A DNA stretch of 64,000 bases from assembly GCA_026874595.1 (NCBI GenBank), contig CM049311.1:16885676-16949675 (forward strand). The letters are read 5' to 3'. Every line of letters starts with the position of its first letter. Within the stretch, counting starts at the first letter, position 1. Source of the stretch: Sipunculus nudus. Lineage: Eukaryota > Annelida > Sipuncula > Golfingiida > Sipunculidae. The notes beneath the pieces were generated by a model that saw only the letters and a list, made by a program, of their open reading frames with translations, had not been told where the DNA came from and did no database searches. Shown one piece after another: positions 12,806-25,125 of this stretch. The translations under genes and the position numbers were made by a program.

Positions 12806-14388
12806 GAACTGTGGCTTGGACATTTATTGAACATTAAGTAAAAATGGTACAAAAAGGTAATCGTTTCTATAAATTGTTTTATATTAATATGCCGTATCTT
12901 GTATCGATGTTATCGTTGGAACTTAGATTTAGAGAACACATCTTATTCTGTAAGAAAAATTTCTTGTCAGATTCGTCGGCGTTAGTCTGGGCGGTTTCCT
13001 GAAATAACATTATTTAGACTTCAGAGACAACGCAGCTGCATACTTGTTTTTTTCCGATACTTATGTCTCTGGAGACGTGTCCATTTTAGTATTCATGCAT
13101 TGAGTGACAGGTCGAACAATATCTTGAGGCGATAGGCCAAGGGAGGTCAGGATATCTGATTCGAGCATAAGTATATATGCTGAAAACGCGATAGAAAAGG
13201 CACAAATCCCAGGCCATCGCTAGATGGTGTAGTCTGGACATTTCTCGGTGCAGAGGAGGGTCCGAAGAGTTTGAACTGATCAGCAATGGAACGATTTCCC
13301 TGTTAATTATATGTAGGAGTCTACGGTTGGCCAACGTAATCTCACAAACTGACTTGTGAGTTGTGTTTACAGAAGGACTTGCACATAGCCAATATATATC
13401 TGCCGTGGTTGAGCCCAGTGAACAGACCGGGACATTTGATAGGCTGATCATTGTGAAAGATACCGAATATTGTCCTTTGCGGAGAATAATTCAGGTTTAG
13501 ATAACAGGGTGATTATACAGTAACAGACATTCTGAGAGATGTTAAGTAGAAGGCTATGAACCTTTCTGTCAGTGATTCAGGGAAGAGAATATATTGTGTC
13601 AAACCTGTAATCTGTTTGACGGCGATAAGCGTTGGTGTATCATACCTATAAAACCATTAGGACTCGAAGAGTATATTCCTAAGTCACGTGTGCCACGATC
13701 ATGAGACCAGCCGCTATGATGCTAGGCGGACCTTCTGTGTAGTGTGCATTCGAGGTAAAACAGGACTCTGTGCATTTGTGTATTGATATGGACTTGATAT
13801 GGGTTTTTTTTGTGTCATGTGCGTTGAACACCTATCAGGAAAAAGACTTATTATATTTTGTTTTTATTGTTTATGTTACACAGGATTTTCTTATCTTTTT
13901 TGGTGTATGTGTGAGCTTCAGCCAATTCATTCCACCGTTTACAATCCATTCCTTTGGAGATATGACATCATAAATGTCACTTATTCCCATAGATTGACTC
14001 TAACATAAATATAACCAGGCAATTTATAGAATAACTGAAAATTGTATGTTCTTTACAAATTGACTGGAAACAAACAAATTGGAGAACAAAATTGTTTATT
14101 GGACAATTTAACTAAAATGTAAAAAGAATAAAGTACCTTTGTAATGATAAAATGAAAAATTTGATGTCTTTATCTTTACTCGTACATTTTATCATTTCAT
14201 TACAAAGGTTAATGTGTCATATAATCAAAAGCGTTCTTTACTGCTTAATTCTGTTTCAGACAGTGGTAAGTATATAATGCTATTAAATGCAAAACATGAT
14301 ACTGTCTCATGGGTCGAAATTTCTTAAGATAAGAAAGAACTATGTTTATTATAGTTAATGTATTAATTCTTGGTTACCCATATTGTAG

Positions 14389-14517
14389 TTCAATCAGTAT
14401 AGTCGAGACTGTTACACTGAAGCATCGAATAAAAATGTTTATAAGGCATTTTTGCCTGGAGAAGGTGCGTTCAGCAATCTGTATGACGACTATCTTTTCG
14501 ACAATGGTTTCCCATAA
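14389..14517 (+). CDS. Gene A, terminal exon (42 codons plus TAA)
   Basis: A 129-base exon after ATATTGTAG, phase 0, ending in TAA at 14515-14517. It encodes an SRDC start, a central KAFLPGEG segment and an acidic aromatic C-terminus with SNLYDDYLFDNGFP. The paralogous exon at 41965-42093 has exactly the same length and stop position. Twenty of 42 residues are identical by my count, including the Cys, AFLP, LYD-x-YL and GF. The 3' untranslated region is probably the collinear AT-rich sequence that follows; I could not fix a polyadenylation signal. Confidence 0.65.
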   Translation, partial: FNQYSRDCYTEASNKNVYKAFLPGEGAFSNLYDDYLFDNGFP

Positions 14518-15699
14518 TGCTTTTGTGTTGAGAGGTAGGTCACCTACTTTCTTCTTATTTAACATATTCTTAATTATAAATTACTTAACCTTCTTTAGTA
14601 GGGTAATGATAAAATTTCATGCCCAATAAGCGATTAAAAAATATTCATCAAGTCTGAACATAACAGAATCATTGAGATGAAAAAGATATATGTATCGGAT
14701 CATTTTGAAGCTTTTTTTCCTGTCATCAACTAGCGACCAGCTAAGCGCAGCCAGTTCATGTTATAAAATTGGATTGAGATTGGAAAGGTAATCATGCTCC
14801 GTTTTTGTCTATTTCAGAACACAGCAATGTGAATTATGTGAATTTGATTTGACTACACAATTATTTTATGACTAAATAGGCTTCGCCTCAAGGAAAAAGT
14901 AACAAATCGGAACAAGCAATCGTGATATATGTTAAATATTGCGCCTGACATAAGAACCTACATGTCTCAGAAGAAAACTTCCTGGTGGATGCTATGGATT
15001 TAAAGATGATTTAACGAAGAATATATTGTTAGTTGTATAGTAAAAATAGATAACATTTAAATGTGATAAGTATACATTGTGACATTTCGGTTAAACACAA
15101 GTATGACTGGTTAAAGTACATTCCTTTGTTGAATTTAATTCTCTATGTAATCTTTGTACAGAAGATTTTATCTTTGGAGATTTTGGAAAACGGCATTTCC
15201 CATACGGCACTATGTTCCCGCATTATACCCACATTGCTATATAACATACTTAAAATGAACGCACTGTTGTAGGATTTATATTATCACTTAAGACATGCTA
15301 TATTTGGAACAATGGTTTAACCAAATAAACACGTGCCATGCAAGCTAAAACTGTTGTATTTTGGTCATATTTTTAATCATTACAAACTCATATTCATTGT
15401 TCTGCATGGGATGAACGGGAAGCTTCTATGCAAATCAACTTTCCCGCCAAAAAAGAAGTCAATAGCACTAATTGTTTTGTTTCCTAAACGATAAGTCCAA
15501 GGCCAATTGGTGGCTATGTCTATTGTATGAGGATAAATTTATCCATGCGAATGATATGTTTCTTATGAGTTGTCGTTTCCAGTTTTTTTTTCTTTTTTTA
15601 GGCATGGGGTAAGGAATAATCCAGAAGTCATAACCTGTCAGTAAGACATTAGCGCAAATATATGAGGTTCTTTAACGAGATTTCCCCATTATGCCATTG

Positions 15700-15771
15700 A
15701 GGCACCGGCGGGGTTCGAACCGGGCACCTTCAGCTCCGAAATCAGACGCCTTACCAATTAGGCTGTGTCCT
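15700..15771 (-). repeat. tRNA-Arg(TCG)-like pseudogene or SINE head
   Basis: On the minus strand, GGACACA starts a tRNA-like sequence with D-arm GCCTAATTGGTAAGGC, an anticodon loop reading TTTCGGA (anticodon TCG) and a T-arm containing GGTTCGAACC. The anticodon stem has two mismatches and the acceptor and T stems are imperfect, so a working tRNA is unlikely. Arginine identity is inferred from the loop and general likeness to eukaryotic tRNA-Arg. Confidence 0.5.
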
Positions 15772-15897
15772 ACATTAACAGTACTTGCTTCTGCAATCTT
15801 TTGATAAGTGTTTCTGAGATAAACAACTATAAGAAGTGATATTTCAATACAGCTGTACGCTTACTAGTTCATGTGTTTATTAAGATGTAAGTTTTTT

Positions 15898-16160
15898 TAA
15901 TACCTTCTAGGGCACTAAACACTCATATCAGGCAACTTCCTTTGAAAAATGTTCAAATAAGACTACACCCTGTTAAAGTGTTTTCTCAATACCTTCTAGG
16001 GCACTAAACACTCATATCAGGCAACTTCCTTTGAAAAATGTTCAAATAAGACTACACCCTGTTAAAGTGTTTTCTCAATACCTTCTAGGGCACTAAACAC
16101 TCATATCAGGCAACTTTCTTTGAAAAATGTTCAAATAAGAATACACCCTATTAAAGATTA
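15898..16160. repeat. 89-base tandem repeat, about three copies
   Basis: ACCTTCTAGGGCACTAAACA recurs at 15902, 15991 and 16080, an exact 89-base period. The first two units are nearly identical; the third has a few substitutions. The paralogous region near 43.0 kb has only one diverged unit, so the expansion is specific to copy A. Confidence 0.9.
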
Positions 16161-16799
16161 AAATAAAAGAATATCACCCCAACTTTTTTCTCTATAACGG
16201 TTGACTGTTCTTTCATTTGTTAATTTTGTTTCATTTGTTAAAAATTGATTGATCCTGACATGATTTTACAATATAATCAATTAAACATCCGTACAGTTCA
16301 GAATGACCTGGGCACCTGTATTTCCCTTTAGTGGCTTTTTGTTCTGAGGTGGTTTATGTCAGTATTAAATAATAAGGACCCCCTCCCCAGGTTCTTATTC
16401 AGAATCAACCATTTGACGTTGTGAATGACGATAGTGTACATTATTACATATTGCACCAAAAGCTATATTATTGTAGCTTAAGGTAGTTTTTAAGCTCCTT
16501 GTAATTATAAAGAAAAGAGACGTCCTTAGTTGCCCACCATTTTCAGTTCCTAGAAGGATTCAAATTGTGTTAAACCTAGTAAAGAATAACTCCTTTTAAT
16601 GAACAATTAAACAACCAACACACAGTCATCTAAACAGTCGAGGAATCTTGTGTATTATTCCAATTTATTATGTAATCGTCGTGCCGATTTACAGTTATCA
16701 CAATCATGAAAATTTAAGTATCTTATATTATTTCTAATTTTCCAATTCTTACACAGAAACTCTGCCTTTAAAAGCGTATGCTCATATGTAGAATCCCCT

Positions 16800-17790
16800 T
16801 CACGTGACGTGTTTTCACAAGTGATTCTTCGTCCTTCAGGGTCCTTACAGAATATGGGTCAAATGACCTTATCCGGGGTTTCTAAGAAGCTTTTACTATC
16901 CCTTCCTGGATCTGAATTAAATTATAAGTTTCTAGATCCAACTGCTACCATTTGTGCCCGTTATACTAATAGGGGGTTAAACTCATGTTATATCACATAG
17001 TTCACAGAATATAGTCACTGTGCTCAAAATAAGTTTCTTTTCACTCCTGCCATATAGGGCAGCATGAGCTAAACCCAGGCGTTATAGGATATTTTCCCAT
17101 CTGACTTTACTAAAATTATATTTTTTTTTCTTTTATATCACAGAATACATGTCACAGTTACCAAATTTCAAGATTCAAAGGACAGCTGCCAAGGATCTCC
17201 CTGGAATTTACAATAGTCCAACAGTAAAACTACTGTTTCTTTGCTCAGATTCATGATGTTTGCTCATAGAATATAGGTAACCATGACCTAATTTCATGTT
17301 CCAAGAAGGGTTGCCCGGGATCTCCCTTAACATTACATCAAATGATTCTAGGCCTAAGGGATACAATTTGTGTCCTGTCTGATTGTCGGGGTACCCAAAA
17401 TTATGTTTTAGGACCGTAGGTCGCAGGAAATATGTCACCATGACCTAATTTGAAGTTTCAAAGGAGCTTTGCTCAGAAACTCCCAGGATGTTACGTTAGA
17501 AGATTCCACCAAAGAGAGTATCTGTGTCCATCTGACACTCAGGTCTCGGTGCTCTAATTTCATATTTCTACGGCTATTTGCCCATGGTCTCCAAAAATGT
17601 TAAGTAAAAGTACTCTAGGTTTAATGGATACAATTGGTGTCCTGCCTGATCAAAATCATATTTTCGGCAAGTGTGTCGCAGATTATTTTCAAGGTCCTCC
17701 CCCAATACACATTTAGAATTTTCTAGGTCTATGGGTAACGATTTGTACCCTTTTAATGGGCAGACAGCCGGAAAAGGGACGGAAAAAGTA
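16800..17790. repeat. Degenerate tandem repeats, roughly 120-170 bases, of a transposon interior
   Basis: Recurring blocks start AGAATATxGGT, continue with ATGACCTAATTTCA and TTCCAAGA-type stretches, then a CCxGGGATCTCCC-type block, and end near CTAGGxxxAAxGGATACA. Blocks are seen at about 16.84, 17.15, 17.27, 17.43 and 17.58 kb. Similar wording occurs near 62.95 kb next to a transposon end, so this looks like the interior of the same broad repeat family. Confidence 0.55.
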
Positions 17791-18439
17791 TGAAACTTTA
17801 GCGGAGCTAAAAATCTGTCTTGAAAACGATTATTTGTATAGAAAATAAGACCGACTGAAGATGTAATAGGCCCTTCAAACGTTCAGGTTTGAAGGGTCTT
17901 AGACCCACTCCTTGGGCGCTCCCTAGGCAAAAAAAAAATGATTCGAGTCGAAGACGCAGATGCCACAAAGGTAAGTAGAGGTCGGTTCCAGCCAGTAACT
18001 TACCCTCTTCGCAAGGGAGAGAAGGACATGAGGAGACCGAAGCAGAACCCTCAGGTTTACCGCAGAAACCAAAACTTCGCTAACAGGCACAACAGCACAG
18101 ACCATGCCCGCAAAGAGCCCCCCGCTAGGAAAGGTGGGAAAAATATGGAATACCAAATATCATACATAAGATCCTGTTTCTCAGTATGAATAATAGAAGG
18201 ACATGTTTTAAAGGAACAAGTTGATTTCAGGGGTCATGAAAGTTCTGCCTAACATTCTGAGTGGTGAATGTTGCGAAAACCTTACCCATTTGGGCACTAC
18301 GGGAAAAAGGGCAGGCATAATGAATAGAGCATCGGGCAGTTGGGGTGATTCACATAATTGTAAATGTTATGTGTTCACCAAATATCTGTTTTAAAAGGAA
18401 ATTTTTTATTGGTATTAACTAGAAATTGTGCAACACAGA

Positions 18440-18880
18440 TGGTAATGATGCTATTAGTACCGGGGACCCGTAAGTCCCGACGTTCAGCTTAATTTTTACA
18501 TCAAGGATATTAGGTTTATGTGACCCTGATTTTCTTACCTAAAATTCTAAAGGCTTTTCCCCTTCCGGTAGGTGAGTCAAATGTAAATGATGGAGAGTTT
18601 AGGATTGAAGGTTGGCTTCAAATGTACCAAGAAGCTTGTTACAGAAGAGTCCTTAGACATTAACCTTTATCCTTGTTACCTCAATATAAATAATGAGTTT
18701 CCCTTATCAGCAGGTAATCATACGTGAACGATGGGTTTGGGATGTAAAGTTCCATAATAAATGCATAAAGAAATCTGGCTGAAGAAGTGGACCTTATGAG
18801 ATAATAAGGGACTCATGGGTCACGACGCTCAGCTGAATTTTGTAAAATTTAAACGAATGCAAAATGTACCTTTTTTATAC
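18440..18880. repeat. Interspersed repeat fragment(s) with GGGACYC-start motifs
   Basis: Two starts, GGGGACCCGTAAGTCCCGAC at 18463 and GGGACTCATGGGTCACGACG at about 18808, resemble the left ends of the elements at 52.65, 56.77 and 61.61 kb. The segment between them, with GGTAGGTGAGTCAAATG and ACCTTTATCCTTGTTACCTC, matches 44.17-44.31 kb and resembles 61.92-62.33 kb. Confidence 0.5.
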
Positions 18881-19706
18881 ATATAAGCATCTGAAAAGCG
18901 AAAGGGAAATGGCCCTGGCATCTGGTAATAATCAAATACTAAGGTATGTTTGCTGAACTTTACGCCCTTTACACAGCGCTTTACCCATAGGCCAACTACC
19001 CATATTGTAAGCGCTGTTTGTTATGACCTTGTATCCTGAAGCTCTACACCAGAGGGCAGTACTGTATTTTGTTCCAATCAGACGAGACCCTGTGCTGAAG
19101 ACAACACGGTTTACCAGCCAAGCGAGGAATACACGGAGCAAATATTGTTCATTTCGTTTTGAGTGACAGCTCATCGCCCCGGCGACCGTTTGAACAGGCC
19201 ACAGACTGGCCTATACGTGGTTTCTGGGTGGAGCCTGATGCCTGTCGAGTGTTTGTGGAATTGCATTTGGTTGGCTGCTCGTCACATCAGCACATTTTTT
19301 TTCAAAAAAAAATGTTTAAATACATCATAAAAGGTCAAAGCAGCCAGCGAAAAAATCTGTAGCTTCTTTAGAACGCAAGATTTCCGCTGCCTCGGGACCG
19401 TAGCTGAACTTATAATGTGCGCTTTTATGGACTATATCAAAGATGTAGGAGACTATGACAATCACTAATTTCCAAAAGTATCAGTATCCAGCTATGTAAC
19501 AGTAACCACTCAACTCGGAATGTAAGAACGCCTGACAATAACAGAATATGGAAGAAAGTGGACATTAGCGTGGGTAGCGAAGTTTCTTTGCCTTGTCTAA
19601 AAGCGAATAAACAATAAGAGTTATGTGTGGATTTGCTGAATGTTTGCTGAGGGTCTTAGTAAACTACAAATACTCCATTAAATTGCTTAGGTAATCAGAA
19701 TCACCA

Positions 19707-19708
<2 letters not shown>

Positions 19709-19785
<77 letters not shown>
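19709..19785. repeat. (AT)n array, 77 bases
   Basis: Uninterrupted AT dinucleotides. Length is likely polymorphic and prone to assembly error. Confidence 0.98.
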
Positions 19786-19787
<2 letters not shown>

Positions 19788-21900
19788 ACCATGAAGAAAG
19801 ATGATTTCTTTTTACCCGTTTAGAAGCTGTTAACATGAAACGTTTAAACAGAAATACATGACTGATAAGGAGATTCTGGCTGACGATTCTGGCCGATTAC
19901 AGAATCTAGTATGTTAAGGGAATCCCTATCAGTGTAAAACATGTACTGAGACCATGTTTACATGTTTCAACTCCCACGGATATAAAGATTTGACACCTTC
20001 CTTTTAAACCTCTTTTTACACAAAACCATAACACACAGGCTTCTTCTATAATTTCTATAACTTTTTAAATAACTGATTGGATGAACAAAAAATAGCTTAA
20101 CTCAATATTAACCAGCTTTACCAACATTATAGGAAGTTTTCTAAAGGAAAGTTTAAAATCGTCATATTCAAAGAGTATATATTTAAATATTTCAAGCCAG
20201 TGAAGTAAAGTACCCCCTAATTTTGGTAATACTGATTTTAATTCAGGTAAAATATAATATTTGAGACTTCACAAGCATTTGTTTCAAAATATATACAGAT
20301 GTGCAAGAAGGAGCTTGTGGGCAATAGTCTCAGTTATTTACAACAGAGGTTATGTTCTGTTTATGGAGTTATACAGCTTAGACTATTCTTCCAAGGTGTG
20401 AGGTTCCTGGAATGTCAGGGTTCAAACCCTCTTGTTGATAATAAATAGGTAGAGAGTAGCATCAATACACTTATTTTTGTTTTCTTCCTTTTTTTATCTT
20501 CTGCATTTCCTATACTTATCTAGTTACACCCAAATGTTGCTCCTATAACGTGATTTGTGTTTGTGAAACAAAAAACACTGTATGAACAACTCAGCTGCAG
20601 AATGTTGTCACATGTAACCCTGATTTATTACGGGGTGTTATTTCGCATAATGTAGGAGATTTATAGGAAAATCCCAATGTATTTGTGCTTATTCTGGTAA
20701 AAGCAGTATTAAAAGAACGGATACAATTTAATAATAAGTCTGCATCTTTTAAATATTCCTTAGATATAGAAATGATATGGGCAAGTGTTAATTTTAGGGA
20801 AATAAATTAACAATAAAAGGATGGCCTACGAATTAATAAATATCATTCCTCTGAGCAAAAGAGTAATTATAATATAGTTATGTTCTTCAAATTCTATTTG
20901 TCTCCAAATGGAATTAGATCCAGATAAAGTTTTAACATTGAATATTTGTTTTGCACTGAGAAGATTCACAGGGTGTTTGCACTATTTTTATATTTCAAAT
21001 AGCTAGAAACAAGAGAAGGACACCCTTAAGCGGCCAGATAGTGGAATAATGAAAACTCCCTGAGCGCTGTATGTTTCTCCTGCTCATGAGCTTGGAAGTT
21101 CTTTGGCAAACCGCTGATATTTTAGGGGTAGCGGGTAACATATATACATAAAGCGTCTTGTTGTTCTCATGTAAATGATCTCATTTGTTTACATTGAATT
21201 AGGAATATTCCTAAAAATCAAATTTTGTTGCGGATGTTGAGATTTACAAAGCTATGAAGCATAAGACACTGTGGAGACGGTATTATTAAAAATATTTGAC
21301 TTGCTTGTTCATAATTGATTATTGTGTCTTGTTATATGGCATAATTTAGAAAACTAAAGTCAATTATGCATATGCATTTGTGCATTTTTGACATATCAAA
21401 CCCAATGATAGGCCTGAATAACATAATATGCCTTTGGTGCCCATTATATATGGAGGAAGTTCCATTAATTTTTTGGGAAAAATGGATAAGGGGCACGAAA
21501 GTAACCCAATAACTGACCTATGTTACGTTTAAGGGAATATTTTAAATCATTATGCATCTAATGTTCTTTCAATACCATTGATGCAATATTATGCGATTAT
21601 GATGTGTAATATGAAAGTTATGGCCCATAAACCAATAAAAAGTCGTGCCACAATATCCTCACAATTGGCTACGCAGTTTCTAAAAAAAAGATTTTTGCAG
21701 CATTTATGTTTTTGGAAACAACTTGAAATGAGTAAAGGACGCCCAAAAATTCCCTAGGGGGTCATTTTCTGGTCCATTCATTATAGAGGGTTCGGAAGGA
21801 AACCATTGATACGGTATTTTCACAGAACGTCTGGCATTGTTTAAATTAGGTAAATTGAAAAAAGGGCGAATAAACACGTTGCATTTAACTTTTTCCACAG

Positions 21901-21960
21901 TAGCCCCGACAACCACACCAGCCACCACCGTAGCTCCAACCACAACTCCAGCAACAACAG
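21901..21960 (+). CDS. Thr/Pro-rich stalk exon 1, probably 5' part of gene B
   Basis: A 60-base exon after TTTTTCCACAG and before GTAAGC, phase 1 at both ends, so it can be added or skipped without a frame change. It encodes two near repeats of VAPTTTPATT, typical of mucin-like O-glycosylated linkers in extracellular proteins. A near copy lies at 24913-24972. Its membership in gene B rests only on strand, order and the compatible phases of the small exons that follow. The signal-peptide exon that should precede it was not found. Confidence 0.55.
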
Positions 21961-22224
21961 GTAAGCAGGATTCATTTCGCATCAAGCAAGGTTCATGCAA
22001 AAGAATGAACCTCCTCATGAATTTGGGGTTAAAACGGTCTTTCCTGTTTCATGGGGTACCATATTTCCACAAGAAGAATGAGCATATATTACCGGTGTTT
22101 TTTTTTTTTTTATTCTCCAAAATGTTCCATATATAATTATCTAAGTCCAGTAATTCACTAAGAATGGGAGTGAATTTGTGTGTCACAATCTACAAGTATA
22201 AGATGAAGGGGGTGTTTGTCCGTT

Positions 22225-22335
22225 TTTACCTAAGCTGACTGAAAGTCATCTGAGATATAGCTATCACTCTTTGACCGTCGGTCAATCCGTCCATCCTTTC
22301 GTCTGTCTGTCAGTCCGTCCGTTGACAGGGCCCAC
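22225..22335 (-). repeat. Inverted 3' end of a GCTCAGCTGA-type element
   Basis: The reverse complement reads GTGATAGCTATATCTCAGAT followed by CAGTCAGCTTAGG, matching the right ends at 52.81-52.85 and 58.61-58.66 kb. The neighbouring GTCCGTCC/GTCTGTC stretch (22275-22322) is the complement of the GGAC-rich tract that precedes those ends. Confidence 0.6.
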
Positions 22336-24203
22336 ATCGAAACCATTGATCTTCGAATCATCTAACTTATCATTCAGGGACGTCAATAAAAACTCCCGGA
22401 CACTTGAAATTGTGCCCTAAAACAGCACACAACTGAAAAAAAAGTTCATGGTACCCTATATTCTGCAAGCAACCGACCATATACATGATTTTAATTTTCA
22501 CATTTAAATGCAAAGATTTGGAAAGGCCGCATTTGTATTTGCATTTAAATGACAGGGTGATGTAGTGCACTTAAATTTGCATTTAAAAAAAATGTTATGC
22601 ATTTGTTTTGCATTAAAATATATGAATCAAATGTCGCATGCAACAATATAGCATTTATAGAATATAGAATGATAGCTATTAATTTTATCATTACAAAATT
22701 GTGACTTAAACAGGTAAGGAGAGGAGTACTTGTTTGATTATATATTGAAACACAGGAAAAGGTTAAATTTGTAGTTTGATAAGATGAGGATGTTATAATG
22801 CTGGACCCATATAATGCGAGCTTTATGAGAAGACATGATTTCCTTATCAATATTTATCAGACAGGTAATTATTATCTAAGTTTGACGTATAAATGTCAAA
22901 CTTAGCATGTAGGGAGTTCCTCATAAAATCTTCTTGAAAACACCCAAAAAGATTACTCTAATGTATTTTCTAATGGATATGAGCAAAAAGCACAAGTTTG
23001 AGAATTCTGGAAGTTATTCTACCCATTTTTCAAGCTTTGTAAACAAAAATTGGTCACCAGATCGAAATTAAAATAATTACAATATGTGTCATCAGTATCA
23101 CAAATGCAGTTAAAGTCATTTCCCATTGGCCGCCTCTATGGCCCTTTACTCTTTTACAATTTGTATGTACCAGTCATGACCACCTTTCGATCGACCAGTA
23201 GCTTTCAACCTATAAACTAATTCAGTGCAGAAATAATGAAGAACGGAAACAATTTTGATGTCAAAAGGTCAGAGTTCACGATTGCAGGTTAATGTTTCTC
23301 TCAGTTTAAAATTAATTTATACTGGTTAATTGAATTCTACCTTCACATATATGGTATCAATCATATAAAAATTCAATTTTAGAGTCCAACATTCAAGGTC
23401 AATGGTGTTAGATACTCTATAAGGTTTGTTTAAAATTATGATGACCTGTAATGATAATTTTCTAATTCAAACTTTACATTTATGCGTCATCAATTAAAGA
23501 CAATTAAAGGAATTTAGGATCAGGAGGTCTAAGGCTGCAGGTCAATGTAATTCACATCTTGGTTTCTGGGTTGTTACTGAAGATGAAAGTGAATGATTGA
23601 GTTATTAATTCCCAGAGTCCAATCATCTCCTCAACATATGAGGATATGGTGCACAAACATATGTCTTAGTACTTCAGAAGCCCAGAAGTCTGACCTACGC
23701 TAAAGGACGGCATAATTCAAGGTATTACACTTGGAATTTTGAAACAGCTGTTTTCATGGAGGTAATTACTTCCACCTTATTATCTTATTTTCTCAATTGT
23801 TTATATCCGAAGAAATCCATAAGGGTTCAGGTCCACCCGAAAAGACAATAGCAGTCGATTTCTATCATTTTAATTTATATTCTGGTTTCACCAAGAGTGA
23901 TTGGTCCGTGATGTGGGATCCCACCATTTGCTAGGTCATAACATGGTCCTAAATAACAATAATTTTTAGTCAGACAGAAGCCAGTTAGACCTTGGAAGTT
24001 TAATCACTACACGAAGATTTATTTAGGTTTTGATAAGTCACTGTAACCCGAATTTAAGTGTTGTGTTTTCTAGAAATAAGTGATGAGCTGAGCGTCCTTG
24101 CCCAGTGCCCACTTGTAGAATAAACATAAATTTGAGCGTAAATAGTAAACTTCACCACAAATCAGCCACTTATGAAAATATGCCTCGACAGGACCTATAA
24201 AAA

Positions 24204-24205
<2 letters not shown>

Positions 24206-24236
<31 letters not shown>
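24206..24236. repeat. (AT)n array, 31 bases
   Basis: Pure AT dinucleotide run. Confidence 0.97.
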
Positions 24237-24241
<5 letters not shown>

Positions 24242-24666
24242 TTATAATTTGAAGTTAAACATAAGAGAAACAAAAGTTCTTTTTTGTGTAAATGTAAATT
24301 GGACACAGTTTTAAAGTCACCTTGCATAATATGACATTCATTTGTGTCATTTTAGGAATAATTAAGAAAAATGACATTCCTTCTAAAAGGTTTATGGGGG
24401 AAAGCAATTACAGCAAGGCTAATATAATTCTACTTGGCGTGCGTAATAATGGATATATAATCAAACCATTTATGGTACCTTCGTTTAAAAGAAAGCAATT
24501 GATTTTTTAGACTGCTTGAGAAGAACTGCTTGATGTAGTTATAATAGTCAGGAACATGTTTGGAATAATGGTATATCCAATGGACAATTCATTTACAAAA
24601 GCGATTCTTATTGGAAATTAACTAATGTTTTACATTGTAAAGTGAAGCTCAAATCAACACCTAGAG

Positions 24667-24702
24667 CCACTGTTACCCTAACCCGAATTTCTAGAACAAC
24701 GG
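24667..24702 (+). CDS. Candidate small phase-1 exon (Thr-rich)
   Basis: A 36-base candidate after CCTAGAG and before GTAAGT, phase 1 at both ends. It encodes ATVTLTRISRTT when joined to a preceding G. Phase and composition fit the other stalk exons, but the acceptor lacks a good pyrimidine tract. Confidence 0.28.
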
Positions 24703-24912
24703 GTAAGTAGTCGAGGTTTCCTGTATCACCTGTTCATTGCAGTTCGTTTATGTTCTGCTTCTTCGCAAAACGTTTTATTATTACAGAAGTGCAGTGTTTT
24801 CATGGTATACACTCCTTAAATAGTATATATAGTATGAATTATTATAAAACAGACAGAGAGTCTGCCAAAAACTGCCGTCAGAAAAAAAAAATCTTTCCCA
24901 TTTGTTCTTCAG

Positions 24913-24972
24913 AGTCGCCAACAACAACGCCAGCTACCACTGTTGCTCCAACCACAACTCCAGCAACGACAG
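24913..24972 (+). CDS. Thr/Pro-rich stalk exon 2
   Basis: A 60-base exon after TTGTTCTTCAG and before GTGAGG, phase 1 at both ends. It encodes ESPTTTPATT followed by VAPTTTPATT. Length, phase and sequence are nearly those of the exon at 21901-21960, so one is a duplicate of the other. Together they lengthen a mucin-like spacer. Substitutions between them are mostly at third codon positions, consistent with retained coding function. Confidence 0.6.
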
Positions 24973-25080
24973 GTGAGGAACCATTGGATGTTGTATTCTT
25001 CGCAGGACCTCTTTGTTTATATACAGTTAATTTACATATTGGCTAATTTACAATGATAATTATTTATGTTTTTTATAAAG

Positions 25081-25125
25081 TAATCGAAGACGGAGCTATC
25101 TGGCTTTACTACTTATCAGTAAAAG
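25081..25125 (+). CDS. Candidate small phase-1 exon
   Basis: A 45-base open segment after TTTTTTATAAAG and before GTAAAC, phase 1 at both ends, encoding VIEDGAIWLYYLSVK. Splice sites and phase are compatible with the stalk series, but the composition is not Thr/Pro-rich and no second copy was found. Confidence 0.25.

Larger units (their letters stand above)
9708..14388 (+). other. Last intron of gene A with a copy-specific insertion
   Basis: The first 250 bases and the last roughly 400 bases align with the last intron of gene B. The middle (about 10.08-14.0 kb) has no counterpart there. It contains a compound microsatellite at 9983-10076 and a CT run at 11107-11148. It also holds two clusters of a TTTCATGAAA-type motif (11.2 and 12.77 kb) that may bound a mobile element, and a poly-C tract at 12608-12627. 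No exon is recognised inside it. Confidence 0.5.
14518..21900. other. Intergenic region between genes A and B
   Basis: Sequence out to about 18.7 kb is collinear with 42.1-44.3 kb downstream of gene B, for example 15.32, 16.39, 16.65, 18.15 and 18.56 kb against 42.83, 43.19, 43.44, 43.88 and 44.17 kb. It also holds a tRNA-like segment, an 89-base tandem repeat, degenerate about 150-base repeats and a GC-richer A-only insertion at about 17.88-18.14 kb. A 77-base AT array follows. No first exon or promoter for gene B could be identified here. Confidence 0.5.
21961..24666. other. Intron-like sequence with repeat fragments
   Basis: This stretch contains a transposon end at about 22.2-22.33 kb and an AT array at 24206-24236. 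Otherwise it is AT-rich unique-looking sequence with no exon I can support. Confidence 0.45.

Noticed and set aside
14256-14261. A possible 6-base micro-exon (after TGTTTCAG, before GTAAGT)
   Set aside because: The flanking exons already join in phase 0 without it, and the aligned position in gene B (near 40.56 kb) lacks the donor.
20340-20445. tRNA-like sequence with CAGGGTTCAAACCCTC
   Set aside because: A B-box-like hairpin is present, but no convincing D-arm, anticodon arm or acceptor stem could be placed.
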